This document shows, one piece after another, positions 55,667 to 63,554 of a stretch of 64,000 nt of DNA. Every line of letters begins with the position of its first letter. The stretch's first letter is position 1. Below the pieces are notes generated by a model. That model was given only the letters and a program-made list of their open reading frames with translations, was not told the DNA's origin and searched no databases. The DNA is from Gemmatimonadaceae bacterium (GTDB lineage: Bacteria > Gemmatimonadota > Gemmatimonadetes > Gemmatimonadales > Gemmatimonadaceae). A program made the translations under genes and the position numbers. The stretch lies in assembly GCA_019637355.1 (NCBI GenBank), contig JAHBVT010000001.1, positions 2,697,192 through 2,761,191 on the forward strand, written 5' to 3'.

Positions 55667-57199
55667 CTAGCGTACGTTGCCGATGCCCGTCATCACGGCG
55701 GCGACAATCTCGATGCCCTGCCAGAACTCGCCCAAGCGGAGGTGCTCGTTGGCCGCGTGCTGGTTGTTGTCGTAGTTCACCAGCGGCAGCGTCAGGATCC
55801 GCGCAGCGAGGACTTCCTCGAACACGCTCAGCGGCAGGCTGCCGCCGAGAATGGGCACGCGGGCCACGGTCGTGCCCGCGGCGCGCTGCACGACACGGTG
55901 GATCTCCAGCGACCACGGATCGTCGAGCGGCAGTTGCTGCGCCGCGTAGCCCTGCCCCCAGCCGAGACGCACGACGCGCGGATGCGTGCGCAGCGTCGCG
56001 CTGTCCGGCACCTCGTGCACCAGGTGGTAGCCCTGACGCTGCAGATGCCGCTCGACCAACTCGCGCACGCGCACCGGCGTCTGCCCGGGCACGAGGCGGA
56101 AATCGATGGCCGCCGAGGCGCTGGGCATCACGGCGTTGGTGCCCGTGCCACCGGCGAGCTGCGTGATGTTGAGCGCCGGCCGCAGCACGGCCAGCCCCAG
56201 CGGCATCTGCGTCTCCGTGCGCCCTAGCTGCAGTTCAGCCGCGAGACCACGGTCGGGCGATGGCGCGTCGGCGATCGCGCGGCGATCCGCGTCGGTGATC
56301 TCGCGGACGTCGTCGTAGAACCCGTCGATGGTGATGGTGCCGTCTGTCGCGCGCATCCCGGCGAGCAGGTGCGTGAGCTCATTGGCCGGGTTCGGCGCCC
56401 AGTTGCCGTAGTGACCGCTGTGCAGCGCGCGCGCGGGCCCGTAGGTCGTGACGCGCAGGCCCATCACGCCGCGCACGCCGTGCACGATCTGCGGGATGCC
56501 CGACTGGTGCCGCGGTCCGTCGAGGAACAGCCACAGGTCAGCCGCGAGTCGCGCACGATGCGCAAGCAGCATCTCCCGCAGGTGCTGCGAGCCGGCTTCC
56601 TCCTCGCCTTCGAAGAAGAACTTGAGGTTCACGCTCGGCTGCCGCCCCTGCGCGCGCAGCGCGTCCAGCGCCGCGAGCATCATCAGGATCGGCCCGCGGT
56701 CGTCGCTGGCGCTGCGTGCGTAGAGGCGCCAGTTGTTCGCGCGCGGGCCCAGTTGCGCGGCCTCCTCGAGCGTGCGGACTTGCCCGCCGCGTTCGACGTG
56801 CCCGTCGCGCAGCTCCGGCGTGAAGGGCCCCGCGGTGAGCCAGTCGCGGGGCTGCACCGGCTGGCCGTCGTAGTGCGAGTACAGCATCACCGTGCGGCTG
56901 GCGCCTGGCACGAGCAGCTCGCCGTAGACCGCCGGCGGGCTGCCCGGCGTCTCGAGCAAGGCCATCTGCACTCCGCGCCGCTCGAACATCGCCACCAGCG
57001 TATCGGCCACGCGCCGGATGGCCGCCGAATCGCTGGCCACGTTCGGCAATGAGAGGAAGTCGCGGAACCCCTGCAACACCGGCAGCGCATTGGCACGGTG
57101 CCAGGCACGCGTGTCGCGCACCACGGGGTCCGGCGCCTGCGCGGCGACGACCGGCGCGAGGACGCCCAGCAGGGCAAGGCAGCGGAGGATTCGCGTCAT
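55667..57199 (-). CDS. Secreted M20 family dipeptidase-like metallopeptidase
   Basis: A 510-residue zinc peptidase, signal peptide ending near VVAAQ. The metal site is visible: His in LYSHYDGQPV, Asp in ASDDRGP, Glu pair in EGEEEAGS, Asp in FLDGPRHQ and a late His in NNQHAANEHL. The lid domain has ALHSGHYGNWAPNP, as in carnosinase-like dipeptidases. The second domain arrangement and length fit the CNDP/DapE-like branch. It is the second secreted M20 enzyme in the window. It heads the operon ending at the MscS-related gene. Confidence 0.9.
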   Translation of the reverse strand: MTRILRCLALLGVLAPVVAAQAPDPVVRDTRAWHRANALPVLQGFRDFLSLPNVASDSAAIRRVADTLVAMFERRGVQMALLETPGSPPAVYGELLVPGASRTVMLYSHYDGQPVQPRDWLTAGPFTPELRDGHVERGGQVRTLEEAAQLGPRANNWRLYARSASDDRGPILMMLAALDALRAQGRQPSVNLKFFFEGEEEAGSQHLREMLLAHRARLAADLWLFLDGPRHQSGIPQIVHGVRGVMGLRVTTYGPARALHSGHYGNWAPNPANELTHLLAGMRATDGTITIDGFYDDVREITDADRRAIADAPSPDRGLAAELQLGRTETQMPLGLAVLRPALNITQLAGGTGTNAVMPSASAAIDFRLVPGQTPVRVRELVERHLQRQGYHLVHEVPDSATLRTHPRVVRLGWGQGYAAQQLPLDDPWSLEIHRVVQRAAGTTVARVPILGGSLPLSVFEEVLAARILTLPLVNYDNNQHAANEHLRLGEFWQGIEIVAAVMTGIGNVR

Positions 57200-57284
57200 A
57201 CTGGAGCTTCGCCACGGCGCCCGCGCCGCGCCAGCGGGCAGGGACGAGCCGAGGCCCCGCGCACCCCGACAGTTCCGCGCACCG

Positions 57285-57509
57285 CTAGTTCCGCGTCCCG
57301 CGCTTGACGTCGAACAGCACGCTGCGGCGACACTGCGGACAGAGCAGCCACTCGCGCTGCCGCGCGTAGCCCAGGCCGAAGCTGCCGCCGCCGATCGCGC
57401 GTTCGTGCATCCGCACCGCACAGCGCGGGCAGTCGGCGTGCCCGTCGCGCGCGTAGGCCTCGCGCACGCTGCGCTCCTCGTCCGTCGTGAACTGCGCTTT
57501 CTCAGCCAT
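57285..57509 (-). CDS. Small zinc-ribbon protein
   Basis: A 74-residue cytoplasmic protein with a four-Cys ribbon: CPRC near residue 27 and CPQC near residue 57, separated by 26 residues that include a Gly-rich turn. The C-terminus is basic. It may bind nucleic acid or a protein partner. Its start overlaps the end of the dehydrogenase gene by 8 bases, so it is likely coupled. No specific family is recognised. Confidence 0.7.
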   Translation of the reverse strand: MAEKAQFTTDEERSVREAYARDGHADCPRCAVRMHERAIGGGSFGLGYARQREWLLCPQCRRSVLFDVKRGTRN

Positions 57510-58545
57510 CGCTTACCCGCAGCACGAGCTTGCCGAACTGTTCGCCCCGCGCCATCCGCTCGAAAGCCGCGCGACCCTCGGCTAGCGGATACACGGCATC
57601 GACCGTCGGCCAGAGCCGGCCGGCGTTCAGCTCCGCCGTCACCGCCGCGAACTCGGCGTCGTTGCCCATCGTGGAGCCCAGAAGCGACCACTGGTACCAG
57701 AACAGCCGCCGCACGTCCATCTGCAGCTGCGCTCCCGACGTGCCGCCGCAGGTGACCAACCGACCGCCGCGGCTCAGCGCCATCAGCGAAGCGTTCCAGG
57801 TATTCTCGCCCACGCTCTCGATGACCACGTCCACGCCGCGCTTGCCCGTGCGCTCCCGCACGGCGCGCCCCACGTCCTCGCGGGCGTGATCGAGGCAGAC
57901 GTCAGCGCCGAGTGCCGCCGCGCGCTCCAGCTTGGCCGCGTCGGACGACGTGACCCACACGCGTGCCCCGAGCTGCTTGCAGATGCGCAGCGCCGCCTGC
58001 GCCACGCCGCCGCCGATGCCCCAGATCAGCACATCCTCGCCGGCCTGCACCTTCGCGCGCGACACGCACATCCGCCACGCCGTGAGCGTCGCCAGCGTGT
58101 GCGCCGCCGCGACGTCGTCGGGCACGCGGTCCGCAATCGGCAGCACGTTCGCCGCCGGCAGCACGACGAACTCGGCGAAGCTGCCCGGATGGTGTTCGCC
58201 GAGCAGTCCGAAGCGCGGGCAGAGCGGCTGCTCGCCGCGGCGGCACCACTCGCAGTCACGGCAGGAGAGGCCGGGATTCACGACGATGCGCTGGCCCACG
58301 CGCAGGTGCTCGACCGCGTCGCCGACCGACTCCACGACCCCAGTGCAATCCGCGCCGAGCACCCACGGCGGCGTGATCGTCACGCCCGGCAGTCCACCGA
58401 CCGTCCAGAGGTCGAGGCGGTTCAGGGCCACCGCGCGGACGCGGACGCGAACCTCGTGCGGGGCACGGAGTTGCGGCTCTGGCAGATCGTCGCGAAAGCG
58501 GATCTGCTCGGTGCCGCCGTGCGCGTCGATCGTCAGTGCTCGCAC
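57502..58545 (-). CDS. Zinc-containing alcohol dehydrogenase/quinone oxidoreductase (MDR family)
   Basis: A 347-residue medium-chain dehydrogenase. The GroES-like domain has [12 protein letters not shown] and four structural-zinc Cys (CRDCEWC and LC). The position of the first catalytic-zinc Cys is occupied by Leu-Asp (NRLDLW), as in the quinone-reductase-like branch. The NAD(P) site is [12 protein letters not shown]. The start is GTG at 58545 with GAGGAG six bases upstream. It is divergent from sucB with only 26 bases between start codons, so the promoters must overlap the coding regions. Confidence 0.88.
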   Translation of the reverse strand: MRALTIDAHGGTEQIRFRDDLPEPQLRAPHEVRVRVRAVALNRLDLWTVGGLPGVTITPPWVLGADCTGVVESVGDAVEHLRVGQRIVVNPGLSCRDCEWCRRGEQPLCPRFGLLGEHHPGSFAEFVVLPAANVLPIADRVPDDVAAAHTLATLTAWRMCVSRAKVQAGEDVLIWGIGGGVAQAALRICKQLGARVWVTSSDAAKLERAAALGADVCLDHAREDVGRAVRERTGKRGVDVVIESVGENTWNASLMALSRGGRLVTCGGTSGAQLQMDVRRLFWYQWSLLGSTMGNDAEFAAVTAELNAGRLWPTVDAVYPLAEGRAAFERMARGEQFGKLVLRVSDG

Positions 58546-58571
58546 TCCGCTCTCCTCGCTATATTTCGCGA

Positions 58572-59840
58572 ATGATCGAGATTAAGGTTCCCCCCCTCGG
58601 TGAATCGATCACCGAGGCGACCGTCTCCCGCTGGCTCAAGAACGAGGGCGATGCCGTCGCGGTCGGCGACACGCTCGTCGAACTGGAGACGGATAAGATC
58701 ACCGTCGAGGTGCCCGCCCTCAATGCCGGCGTGCTCCGCAAGCGCCTGAAGGCCGAGGGCGATGTGGTGCAGCTGGCCGAGACGCTTGGGCAGTTAGAGG
58801 AAGGTGCATCGGCGGCGGCCAGCGCGCCTGCCGCGGCCGCGCCGGCTCCTGCTGCGGCGGCTCCTGCCGCACCGGCTCCCGCCGCGCCGACTCCCGCCGC
58901 TCCCGCGCCAACTTCATCCCCGAGCGACGTGCGCGCCGCCCCGTCTGCGCAGAAGCTCGCGGCCGCGACCGGCGTCGACCTGTCGTCCGTCCAAGGCAGC
59001 GGCCGCGGTGGCGTGGTCTCCAAGCCCGATGTCATCGCGGCGAGCGCGGCACCGTCGGCTCCTGCGGCCAGCGTCCCGGCGCCCGCGCCGACGACGGCGC
59101 CGGTGAAGGCGCCGCCCGCCCCCGCCCCGCGCGCGGACGGTGTGCGCGAGACGCGCGAGAAGATGACGACGCGCCGCAAGCGCATCGCCGAGAACCTGCT
59201 TCAGGCCCAGCACTCCACCGCGCATCTCACGACGTTCAATGAGATCGATATGAGCGCCGTGTCCGCCGTGCGCGAGCGGATGAAGGAGCGCGTGGAGAAG
59301 GAGCACGGCGTGAAGCTCAGCTTTATGCCCTTCTTCGCGAAGGCCGCCTGCCTGGCGCTGAAGGCGTATCCCGTGGTGAACGCCCAGATCGACGGCGACA
59401 GCGTCATCTACAAGCACTACGTGAACCTCGGCATCGCCGTGGCCAGCGAGCAGGGCCTCGTCGTGCCCAACGTGAAGGACGCCGACCGGATGGGGATGGT
59501 CGGCTTCTCGCGCGCGATGAACGCCGTCGCCAAGCGCGCCCGCGACGGCAAGCTGACGATGGACGACCTCACCGGCGGCACGTTCACCATCACCAACGGC
59601 GGCGTGTTCGGGTCGTTGGTCTCGACGCCGATCATCAACTTCCCGCAGGTCGCGATCCTCGGGCTGCACAAGATCCAGGAGCGGCCGGTGGCCATCGACG
59701 GCCAGGTCGAGATCCGGCCGATGATGTACGTGGCGCTCAGCTACGACCACCGGATCATCGACGGGCAGCAGGCGGTGCTGTTCCTCGTGCGGGTGAAGGA
59801 GCTGATGGAGGATCCGGCGGCGATGTTGATCGACGACTGA
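58572..59840 (+). CDS. sucB: Dihydrolipoamide succinyltransferase, E2 of 2-oxoglutarate dehydrogenase
   Basis: A 422-residue TCA-cycle acyltransferase. The lipoyl domain (residues 1-77) has the lipoylated Lys in ETDKITVEV, typical of the succinyl type. An Ala/Pro-rich linker follows, then the peripheral-subunit-binding domain ([20 protein letters not shown]), a second linker, and the catalytic domain ending with [11 protein letters not shown] 58572 is preceded by ATATTTCGCGA rather than a clear ribosome site. The partner E3 gene lies downstream but is separated by a repeat-bound GxxExxY gene. The E1 gene is not in the window. Confidence 0.94.
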   Translation: MIEIKVPPLGESITEATVSRWLKNEGDAVAVGDTLVELETDKITVEVPALNAGVLRKRLKAEGDVVQLAETLGQLEEGASAAASAPAAAAPAPAAAAPAAPAPAAPTPAAPAPTSSPSDVRAAPSAQKLAAATGVDLSSVQGSGRGGVVSKPDVIAASAAPSAPAASVPAPAPTTAPVKAPPAPAPRADGVRETREKMTTRRKRIAENLLQAQHSTAHLTTFNEIDMSAVSAVRERMKERVEKEHGVKLSFMPFFAKAACLALKAYPVVNAQIDGDSVIYKHYVNLGIAVASEQGLVVPNVKDADRMGMVGFSRAMNAVAKRARDGKLTMDDLTGGTFTITNGGVFGSLVSTPIINFPQVAILGLHKIQERPVAIDGQVEIRPMMYVALSYDHRIIDGQQAVLFLVRVKELMEDPAAMLIDD

Positions 59841-60341
59841 ACTGCGGGTCACCACAGAGGGCACAGAGAACACAGAGAACGGCAACTGCTCTTGGGGGCG
59901 GTTGCCGTTCTGGTTTTAGAGGACGAGTCTGATGAGGCCGTCCTTGAGCTGCAGGACGTTGAAGTTGATGAGGAGGCCTTTTCGGTGGCCTGTCAGCTTG
60001 AGGTAGGTGAGCAACTGTGCCGTGTGGATTGGGGAGAGTTTTTCAATGCTCTTTAGTTCGAGTACGAGTTGGTCGGCAACGACTACATCAAGTCGCAGCT
60101 TTGCATCGAGTGCCTGACCTGCGTAGACCAGCGGCACCGAGACGCCCTGTGCGAACGGAACCTCCCGCCTCCGAAGCTCAAACACCAGGCAGGCCTGATA
60201 CACAGACTCCAACAAACCCGGCCCCATCGCCCTGTGTACGGCAATCGCCGCCCCAATCACCGCGTGCGAAACCGAATCCCGCTCCACACACCCCCCAAAG
60301 CGGTTGCAGTTCTCTGTGCCCTCTGTGGTGAATAGCAGTTC
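59841..60341. mobile_element. Inverted-repeat unit carrying a GxxExxY gene
   Basis: A 501-base unit bounded by 32-base inverted repeats that differ at three positions. The inner 22 bases (59850-59871 and 60309-60330, core CACAGAGGGCACAGAG) are perfect complements. Inside lies one minus-strand gene. The ends next to the repeats also resemble each other (GCAACTGCTCTTGGGGG and GCAACCGCTTTGGGGGG). The unit sits between sucB and lpdA, which are usually adjacent, and starts right after the sucB stop. No transposase is present and no target duplication is evident. Calling it mobile is inference from symmetry, position and the second repeat copy at 53.5 kb. Confidence 0.55.
59916..60287 (-). CDS. GxxExxY family protein (PD-(D/E)XK nuclease-like)
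   Basis: A 123-residue protein matching the GxxExxY group (PDDEXK_3-like). The name motif is in GPGLLESVYQACL. Next come the core pieces VPLVYAGQALDAKLRLDVVVADQLVLELK (Asp and Glu-x-Lys of the nuclease core, here LDVVVADQLVLELKS), HTAQLLTYLKLTG, and GLLINFNVLQLKDGLIRLV. It starts at GTG 60287; a longer frame to 61133 runs antisense through lpdA and is not real. The family is widespread in repeat-rich environmental genomes and its function is unproven. Composition is AT-richer than its neighbours. Confidence 0.85.
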   Translation of the reverse strand: MERDSVSHAVIGAAIAVHRAMGPGLLESVYQACLVFELRRREVPFAQGVSVPLVYAGQALDAKLRLDVVVADQLVLELKSIEKLSPIHTAQLLTYLKLTGHRKGLLINFNVLQLKDGLIRLVL

Positions 60342-60422
60342 AGCCCTCGCACGAAACCACCGGAACCCCGCCACCCAAGCCATTAGATTCCACCGCAGCA
60401 CCTCAACCCGAGACACCCCCCA

Positions 60423-61832
60423 GTGCCCGATCAGAACCTCGCCCCGGACCTCGTCGTCATCGGCGGTGGCCCCGGCGGCTATGTCGCCTCCATCCGCGCC
60501 GCGCAGCTTGGCCTCTCCGTCGTCTGCGTCGAGTTCGACAAGACCCTCGGCGGCACCTGCGTCAACGTCGGCTGCATCCCGTCGAAGGCACTGCTCGCCT
60601 CGAGCGAGCACTTCGAGTTCGCGCACAAGCACGCCAAGGAGCACGGCATCGAGCTTGCCGGCGTGCAGCTCAACCTCGCGCAGATGCTCAAGCGCAAGGA
60701 CGACGTCGTCGCGCAGAACACCAAGGGCGTGGAGTTCCTCTTCAAGAAGAACAAGGTCACCTGGGCCAAGGGCGTCGGCACGCTCAAGCCCGGCAACGTC
60801 GTCGAGGTGAAGGCGCTCGACGGCGCGGTCACGACCTACACGCCCAAGCACGTCATCCTCGCGACGGGCTCGGTGCCGATGCAGCTGCCTTTCCTGCCCT
60901 TCGACGAGGAGCGCGTGCTCTCGAACGTCGGCGCGCTGCGCATCCCTGAGGTGCCCACGCACCTGATCGTCATCGGCGGCGGCGTCATCGGCCTCGAGCT
61001 CGGCTCCGTGTGGCAGCGCCTCGGCGCCAAGGTCACCGTCATCGAGTACGCGCCGACGATCCTGCCCGGCAACGACGACGACATCACCAAGGAAGCGCAC
61101 AAGGTCTTCACCAAGCAGGGCCTGGAGATCCACGTCGCGACGAAGGTCACGGACGGTGGGCGCCAGGGTAACCGCGTCGTCGTCGAGACGGAGAAGGACG
61201 GCGCCACGCAGCGCTTCGAGGCCGACTACGTGCTCGTGTCCATCGGCCGCAAACCCTCACTCACCGGCGTGGACGCGGCGGCGCTGGGCCTCGCGCTCGG
61301 CAAGCGCGGCGAGATCCTCGTCGACGCGCAGATGCGCACCAACCTCCCCGACGTATTCGCCATCGGCGACGCCGTCGGCGGCAAGCTGCTCGCGCACAAG
61401 GCCGAGGAGGAGGGCGTGATCGCGGCGGAAGTCATCGCCGGCCACCACGCCAAGATGCACTACCACAATATGCCGGGCGTGGTCTACACCTGGCCCGAGA
61501 TCGCGACGGCGGGGCTCACCGAAGCCGAAGCGCGCGCCACGGGCAAGGCGATCAAGGTCGGCAAGTTCCCCTTCAGCGCCAACGGCCGCGCCCGCTCGAT
61601 GGGCAGCACCGAGGGCTTCGTGAAGTTCGTCACCGACGCCGCCACCGACGAGATCCTCGGCTGCCATATGATCGGCCCCAACGTCAGCGACCTGCTCAGC
61701 GAGATCGTGCTGGCGATGGAGTACCGCGGCACCGCCGATGACGTCGGCGAGACGGTGCACTCGCATCCCACGCTCAGTGAGGTCGTGAAGGAAGCGGCAC
61801 TCGCGGCGTTAGGGAAGGCGGTCCATATCTAA
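60423..61832 (+). CDS. lpdA: Dihydrolipoamide dehydrogenase (E3)
   Basis: A 469-residue FAD disulfide oxidoreductase that reoxidises lipoyl groups of 2-oxo acid dehydrogenases. It has the FAD motif VIGGGPGGYVAS, the redox-active pair in GGTCVNVGCIPSKALL, the NAD motif VIGGGVIGLELGSVW, the second FAD segment FAIGDAVGG, and the C-terminal catalytic HSHPTLSE. It begins with GTG at 60423, 81 bases beyond the repeat unit; its promoter may be inside that unit or upstream of sucB. Confidence 0.95.
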   Translation: MPDQNLAPDLVVIGGGPGGYVASIRAAQLGLSVVCVEFDKTLGGTCVNVGCIPSKALLASSEHFEFAHKHAKEHGIELAGVQLNLAQMLKRKDDVVAQNTKGVEFLFKKNKVTWAKGVGTLKPGNVVEVKALDGAVTTYTPKHVILATGSVPMQLPFLPFDEERVLSNVGALRIPEVPTHLIVIGGGVIGLELGSVWQRLGAKVTVIEYAPTILPGNDDDITKEAHKVFTKQGLEIHVATKVTDGGRQGNRVVVETEKDGATQRFEADYVLVSIGRKPSLTGVDAAALGLALGKRGEILVDAQMRTNLPDVFAIGDAVGGKLLAHKAEEEGVIAAEVIAGHHAKMHYHNMPGVVYTWPEIATAGLTEAEARATGKAIKVGKFPFSANGRARSMGSTEGFVKFVTDAATDEILGCHMIGPNVSDLLSEIVLAMEYRGTADDVGETVHSHPTLSEVVKEAALAALGKAVHI

Positions 61833-61910
61833 GACGGAAGACGGAGGACGGAAGCTTGAAGGGTGCGCGGAGCGAAGCTCCGCGCACCCTGTTGGCATCC
61901 GTCATCCGTC
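61833..61910. repeat. GACGGAN heptads and inverted arm bracketing the lpdA terminator
   Basis: GACGGAA, GACGGAG and GACGGAA (61833-61853) begin at the first base after the lpdA stop. Two inverted ATCCGTC heptads (61897-61910) end three bases before the stop codon of the convergent DinB-like gene. A strong hairpin lies between the arms. Confidence 0.82.
61860..61890. terminator. Bidirectional hairpin between lpdA and the DinB-like gene
   Basis: A perfect 14-base-pair stem (AGGGTGCGCGGAGC and its complement) with a GAA loop lies between two convergent genes. There is no T-run, so termination by hairpin alone or with Rho is inferred. Confidence 0.7.
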
Positions 61911-61913
61911 TGT

Positions 61914-62438
61914 TCAAAGATACCGGTCTTGCACCACCGCCAAATGATGCAGCAGATGCCCCGCCGTGATCCACGCGATCGCCCGCACCGACACCGGGCT
62001 CTCTGAGGCGGTGCCGCGCCGGGTCCAGGCTTCCGACGGAAGGCCGGAGTACAGCGTCACCGTGGCCTCGCGCACGGACTCGAACTCGTCGAGGATATCG
62101 GCGATGGTGCGGTTGGCGGCGCCGCTCATCGGGGCGTAGGCGTTCTCGTCGAAGCTCGGCAGCGGCGTGGTGTCGCCGCGGGCGATGCGCAGGGCCCGGT
62201 ACGAGAAGATGCGCTCGGCGTCGGCGCAGTGGAGCAGCACTTCCTTGAGCGTCCACTTGCCGGGCGCGTAGGCCCGCGAGGCGGTGGCATCGTCAAGGTC
62301 GCCGAGTAGCGCCGAGGCGATCTCGGCACCGCCAATCAGCGCCTCCACGACGTCGCCGTCGGGGACCTGCGCGATGTAGCCCGCATAGAAGGGATTGAAC
62401 TCGTCGGCCAACGGCCGGATGCGACGATGCGCGCTCAT
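61914..62438 (-). CDS. DinB-like superfamily protein
   Basis: A 174-residue four-helix-bundle protein of the DinB/YfiT group. His residues at metal-ligand positions are visible in KEVLLHCADAERIF and near the end in TAGHLLHHLAVVQ. WTLKEVLLH is the usual first ligand segment. Such proteins act in thiol-dependent or unknown small-molecule reactions; no substrate can be named. It is convergent with lpdA. Confidence 0.85.
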   Translation of the reverse strand: MSAHRRIRPLADEFNPFYAGYIAQVPDGDVVEALIGGAEIASALLGDLDDATASRAYAPGKWTLKEVLLHCADAERIFSYRALRIARGDTTPLPSFDENAYAPMSGAANRTIADILDEFESVREATVTLYSGLPSEAWTRRGTASESPVSVRAIAWITAGHLLHHLAVVQDRYL

Positions 62439-62577
62439 AACAGGCTCCGGGAAAACTCAAAATCTACCACGCGGCTCGTGGCGCGGAGATGCGCCGCGTC
62501 CGCAGCGAGCGATGCCGCGAAACACAAACCGGCCCCCGAGGCGGGAGCCGGTCGCGGACCTGCGGGCCAACGCAGCC

Positions 62578-62874
62578 TCAGTCGTCCGCGAGCTTGGCCA
62601 GGATCTGCACCGGCACGTGCGCCGGCGTGGTCATCCGACGCCGACGACCGGCCTCGGCGTTGATCTCCTTCCACAGCGCCACCTCGCGCTCGGCGCCAGA
62701 GAGTGTGGACTCCGGCACGGACTCCCCGTCGAGCCACGCGTGCACCGCCTGCGGCAGCTCGCGCGAGTCCAGCGGCACTTCGCGGTCCGTCGCCTGCGGC
62801 TCGGCCTGGGCCGGCGTACGCGGCTCGGTGGACGGCTGCGCCGCCTCGTTCCGGGGATCAATGGGGTCGTGCAT
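62578..62874 (-). CDS. Small partner of the ECF sigma factor, possible anti-sigma protein
   Basis: A 98-residue soluble protein. The first half is Pro/Glu/Ala-rich and likely disordered. The second half is helical (LPQAVHAWLDGESVPESTL, then REVALWKEINAEAGRRRR). No zinc-binding HxxxCxxC motif and no membrane helix are present, so it is not a standard ZAS anti-sigma factor. Its ATG shares a base with the sigma-factor stop (TGATG at 62874), which implies coupled translation and a functional link. The role as regulator is inferred from position. Confidence 0.6.
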   Translation of the reverse strand: MHDPIDPRNEAAQPSTEPRTPAQAEPQATDREVPLDSRELPQAVHAWLDGESVPESTLSGAEREVALWKEINAEAGRRRRMTTPAHVPVQILAKLADD

Positions 62875-63446
62875 CACGAGTATCGCTCCTCCAGCAGTTT
62901 CTGCAGCGCCTCTCGGGCGCGATGGACACGCATCTTCAGGGCTCCGACCGTCGCGTCGAGCAACACGGCCATCTCTTCGTACGAGCGGCCCTCGACGTGC
63001 TTCATCACGAACGCTTCCCGCAACGAGTCCGGGAGGGCCGAGAGCGCACCGTCCAGGTCGCGCCGCAGTTCCCCACGGTCCAGCTCTTCCTCAGGCGTCT
63101 CGAACCCCGACGGCTGATCGTCTTCCTCGTAGCTCAGGTGCGTGCGCCGGATGTTCTTCAGCCAATCCTTGCAGCCATTGGCCACGATCCGGAACACCCA
63201 CGCGTCGAACCGGCCGCGCACTTCGGCGAGATGGTGAAACGCCTTGATGAACGACACCTGCAGGATGTCTTCCGCAACGTCCGCACTGCCCGTCATCCCG
63301 TATGCGTGGCGGTACAGCGGATCGCTGTAGCGTTCGATCAGGATGCCGAAGGCATTGCGATCCCCGGCGAGCACGCGGTCAATGACCGCTTGATCGGCGT
63401 CGAGGAGGTCGTCCGGGGGAGCGGGCTCTGTCTGCTTGGCAGGCAC
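62874..63446 (-). CDS. ECF-type RNA polymerase sigma factor
   Basis: A 190-residue sigma-70 family protein with region 2 (LYRHAYGMTGSADVAEDILQ, SFIKAFHHL, FDAWVFRIVANGCKDWLKN) that melts the -10 element. A linker of about 30 acidic residues follows, then region 4 (LSALPDSLREAFVMKHVEG, YEEMAVLLDATVGALKMRVHRARE) that reads the -35 element. The start is likely GTG at 63446; a TTG at 63515 would add 23 unstructured residues. TACACT just before the start could be part of a promoter with a very short leader. It is cotranscribed with the small coupled gene. Confidence 0.92.
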   Translation of the reverse strand: MPAKQTEPAPPDDLLDADQAVIDRVLAGDRNAFGILIERYSDPLYRHAYGMTGSADVAEDILQVSFIKAFHHLAEVRGRFDAWVFRIVANGCKDWLKNIRRTHLSYEEDDQPSGFETPEEELDRGELRRDLDGALSALPDSLREAFVMKHVEGRSYEEMAVLLDATVGALKMRVHRAREALQKLLEERYS

Positions 63447-63554
63447 GACGCTAGTGTAATCCAACGCGCGCGTCGCGAACAGGGTCCGAACCTCCGAACA
63501 GCCACTCGACTCCAAGGCCGTCGCACAGCAAGGACGAAGCGACCGTGGCCCGGG

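Noticed and set aside
60288-61133. N-terminal extension of the GxxExxY frame running antisense through lpdA
   Set aside because: The extension is low-complexity and opposes a well-supported enzyme gene. The GTG at 60287 gives the normal family length.
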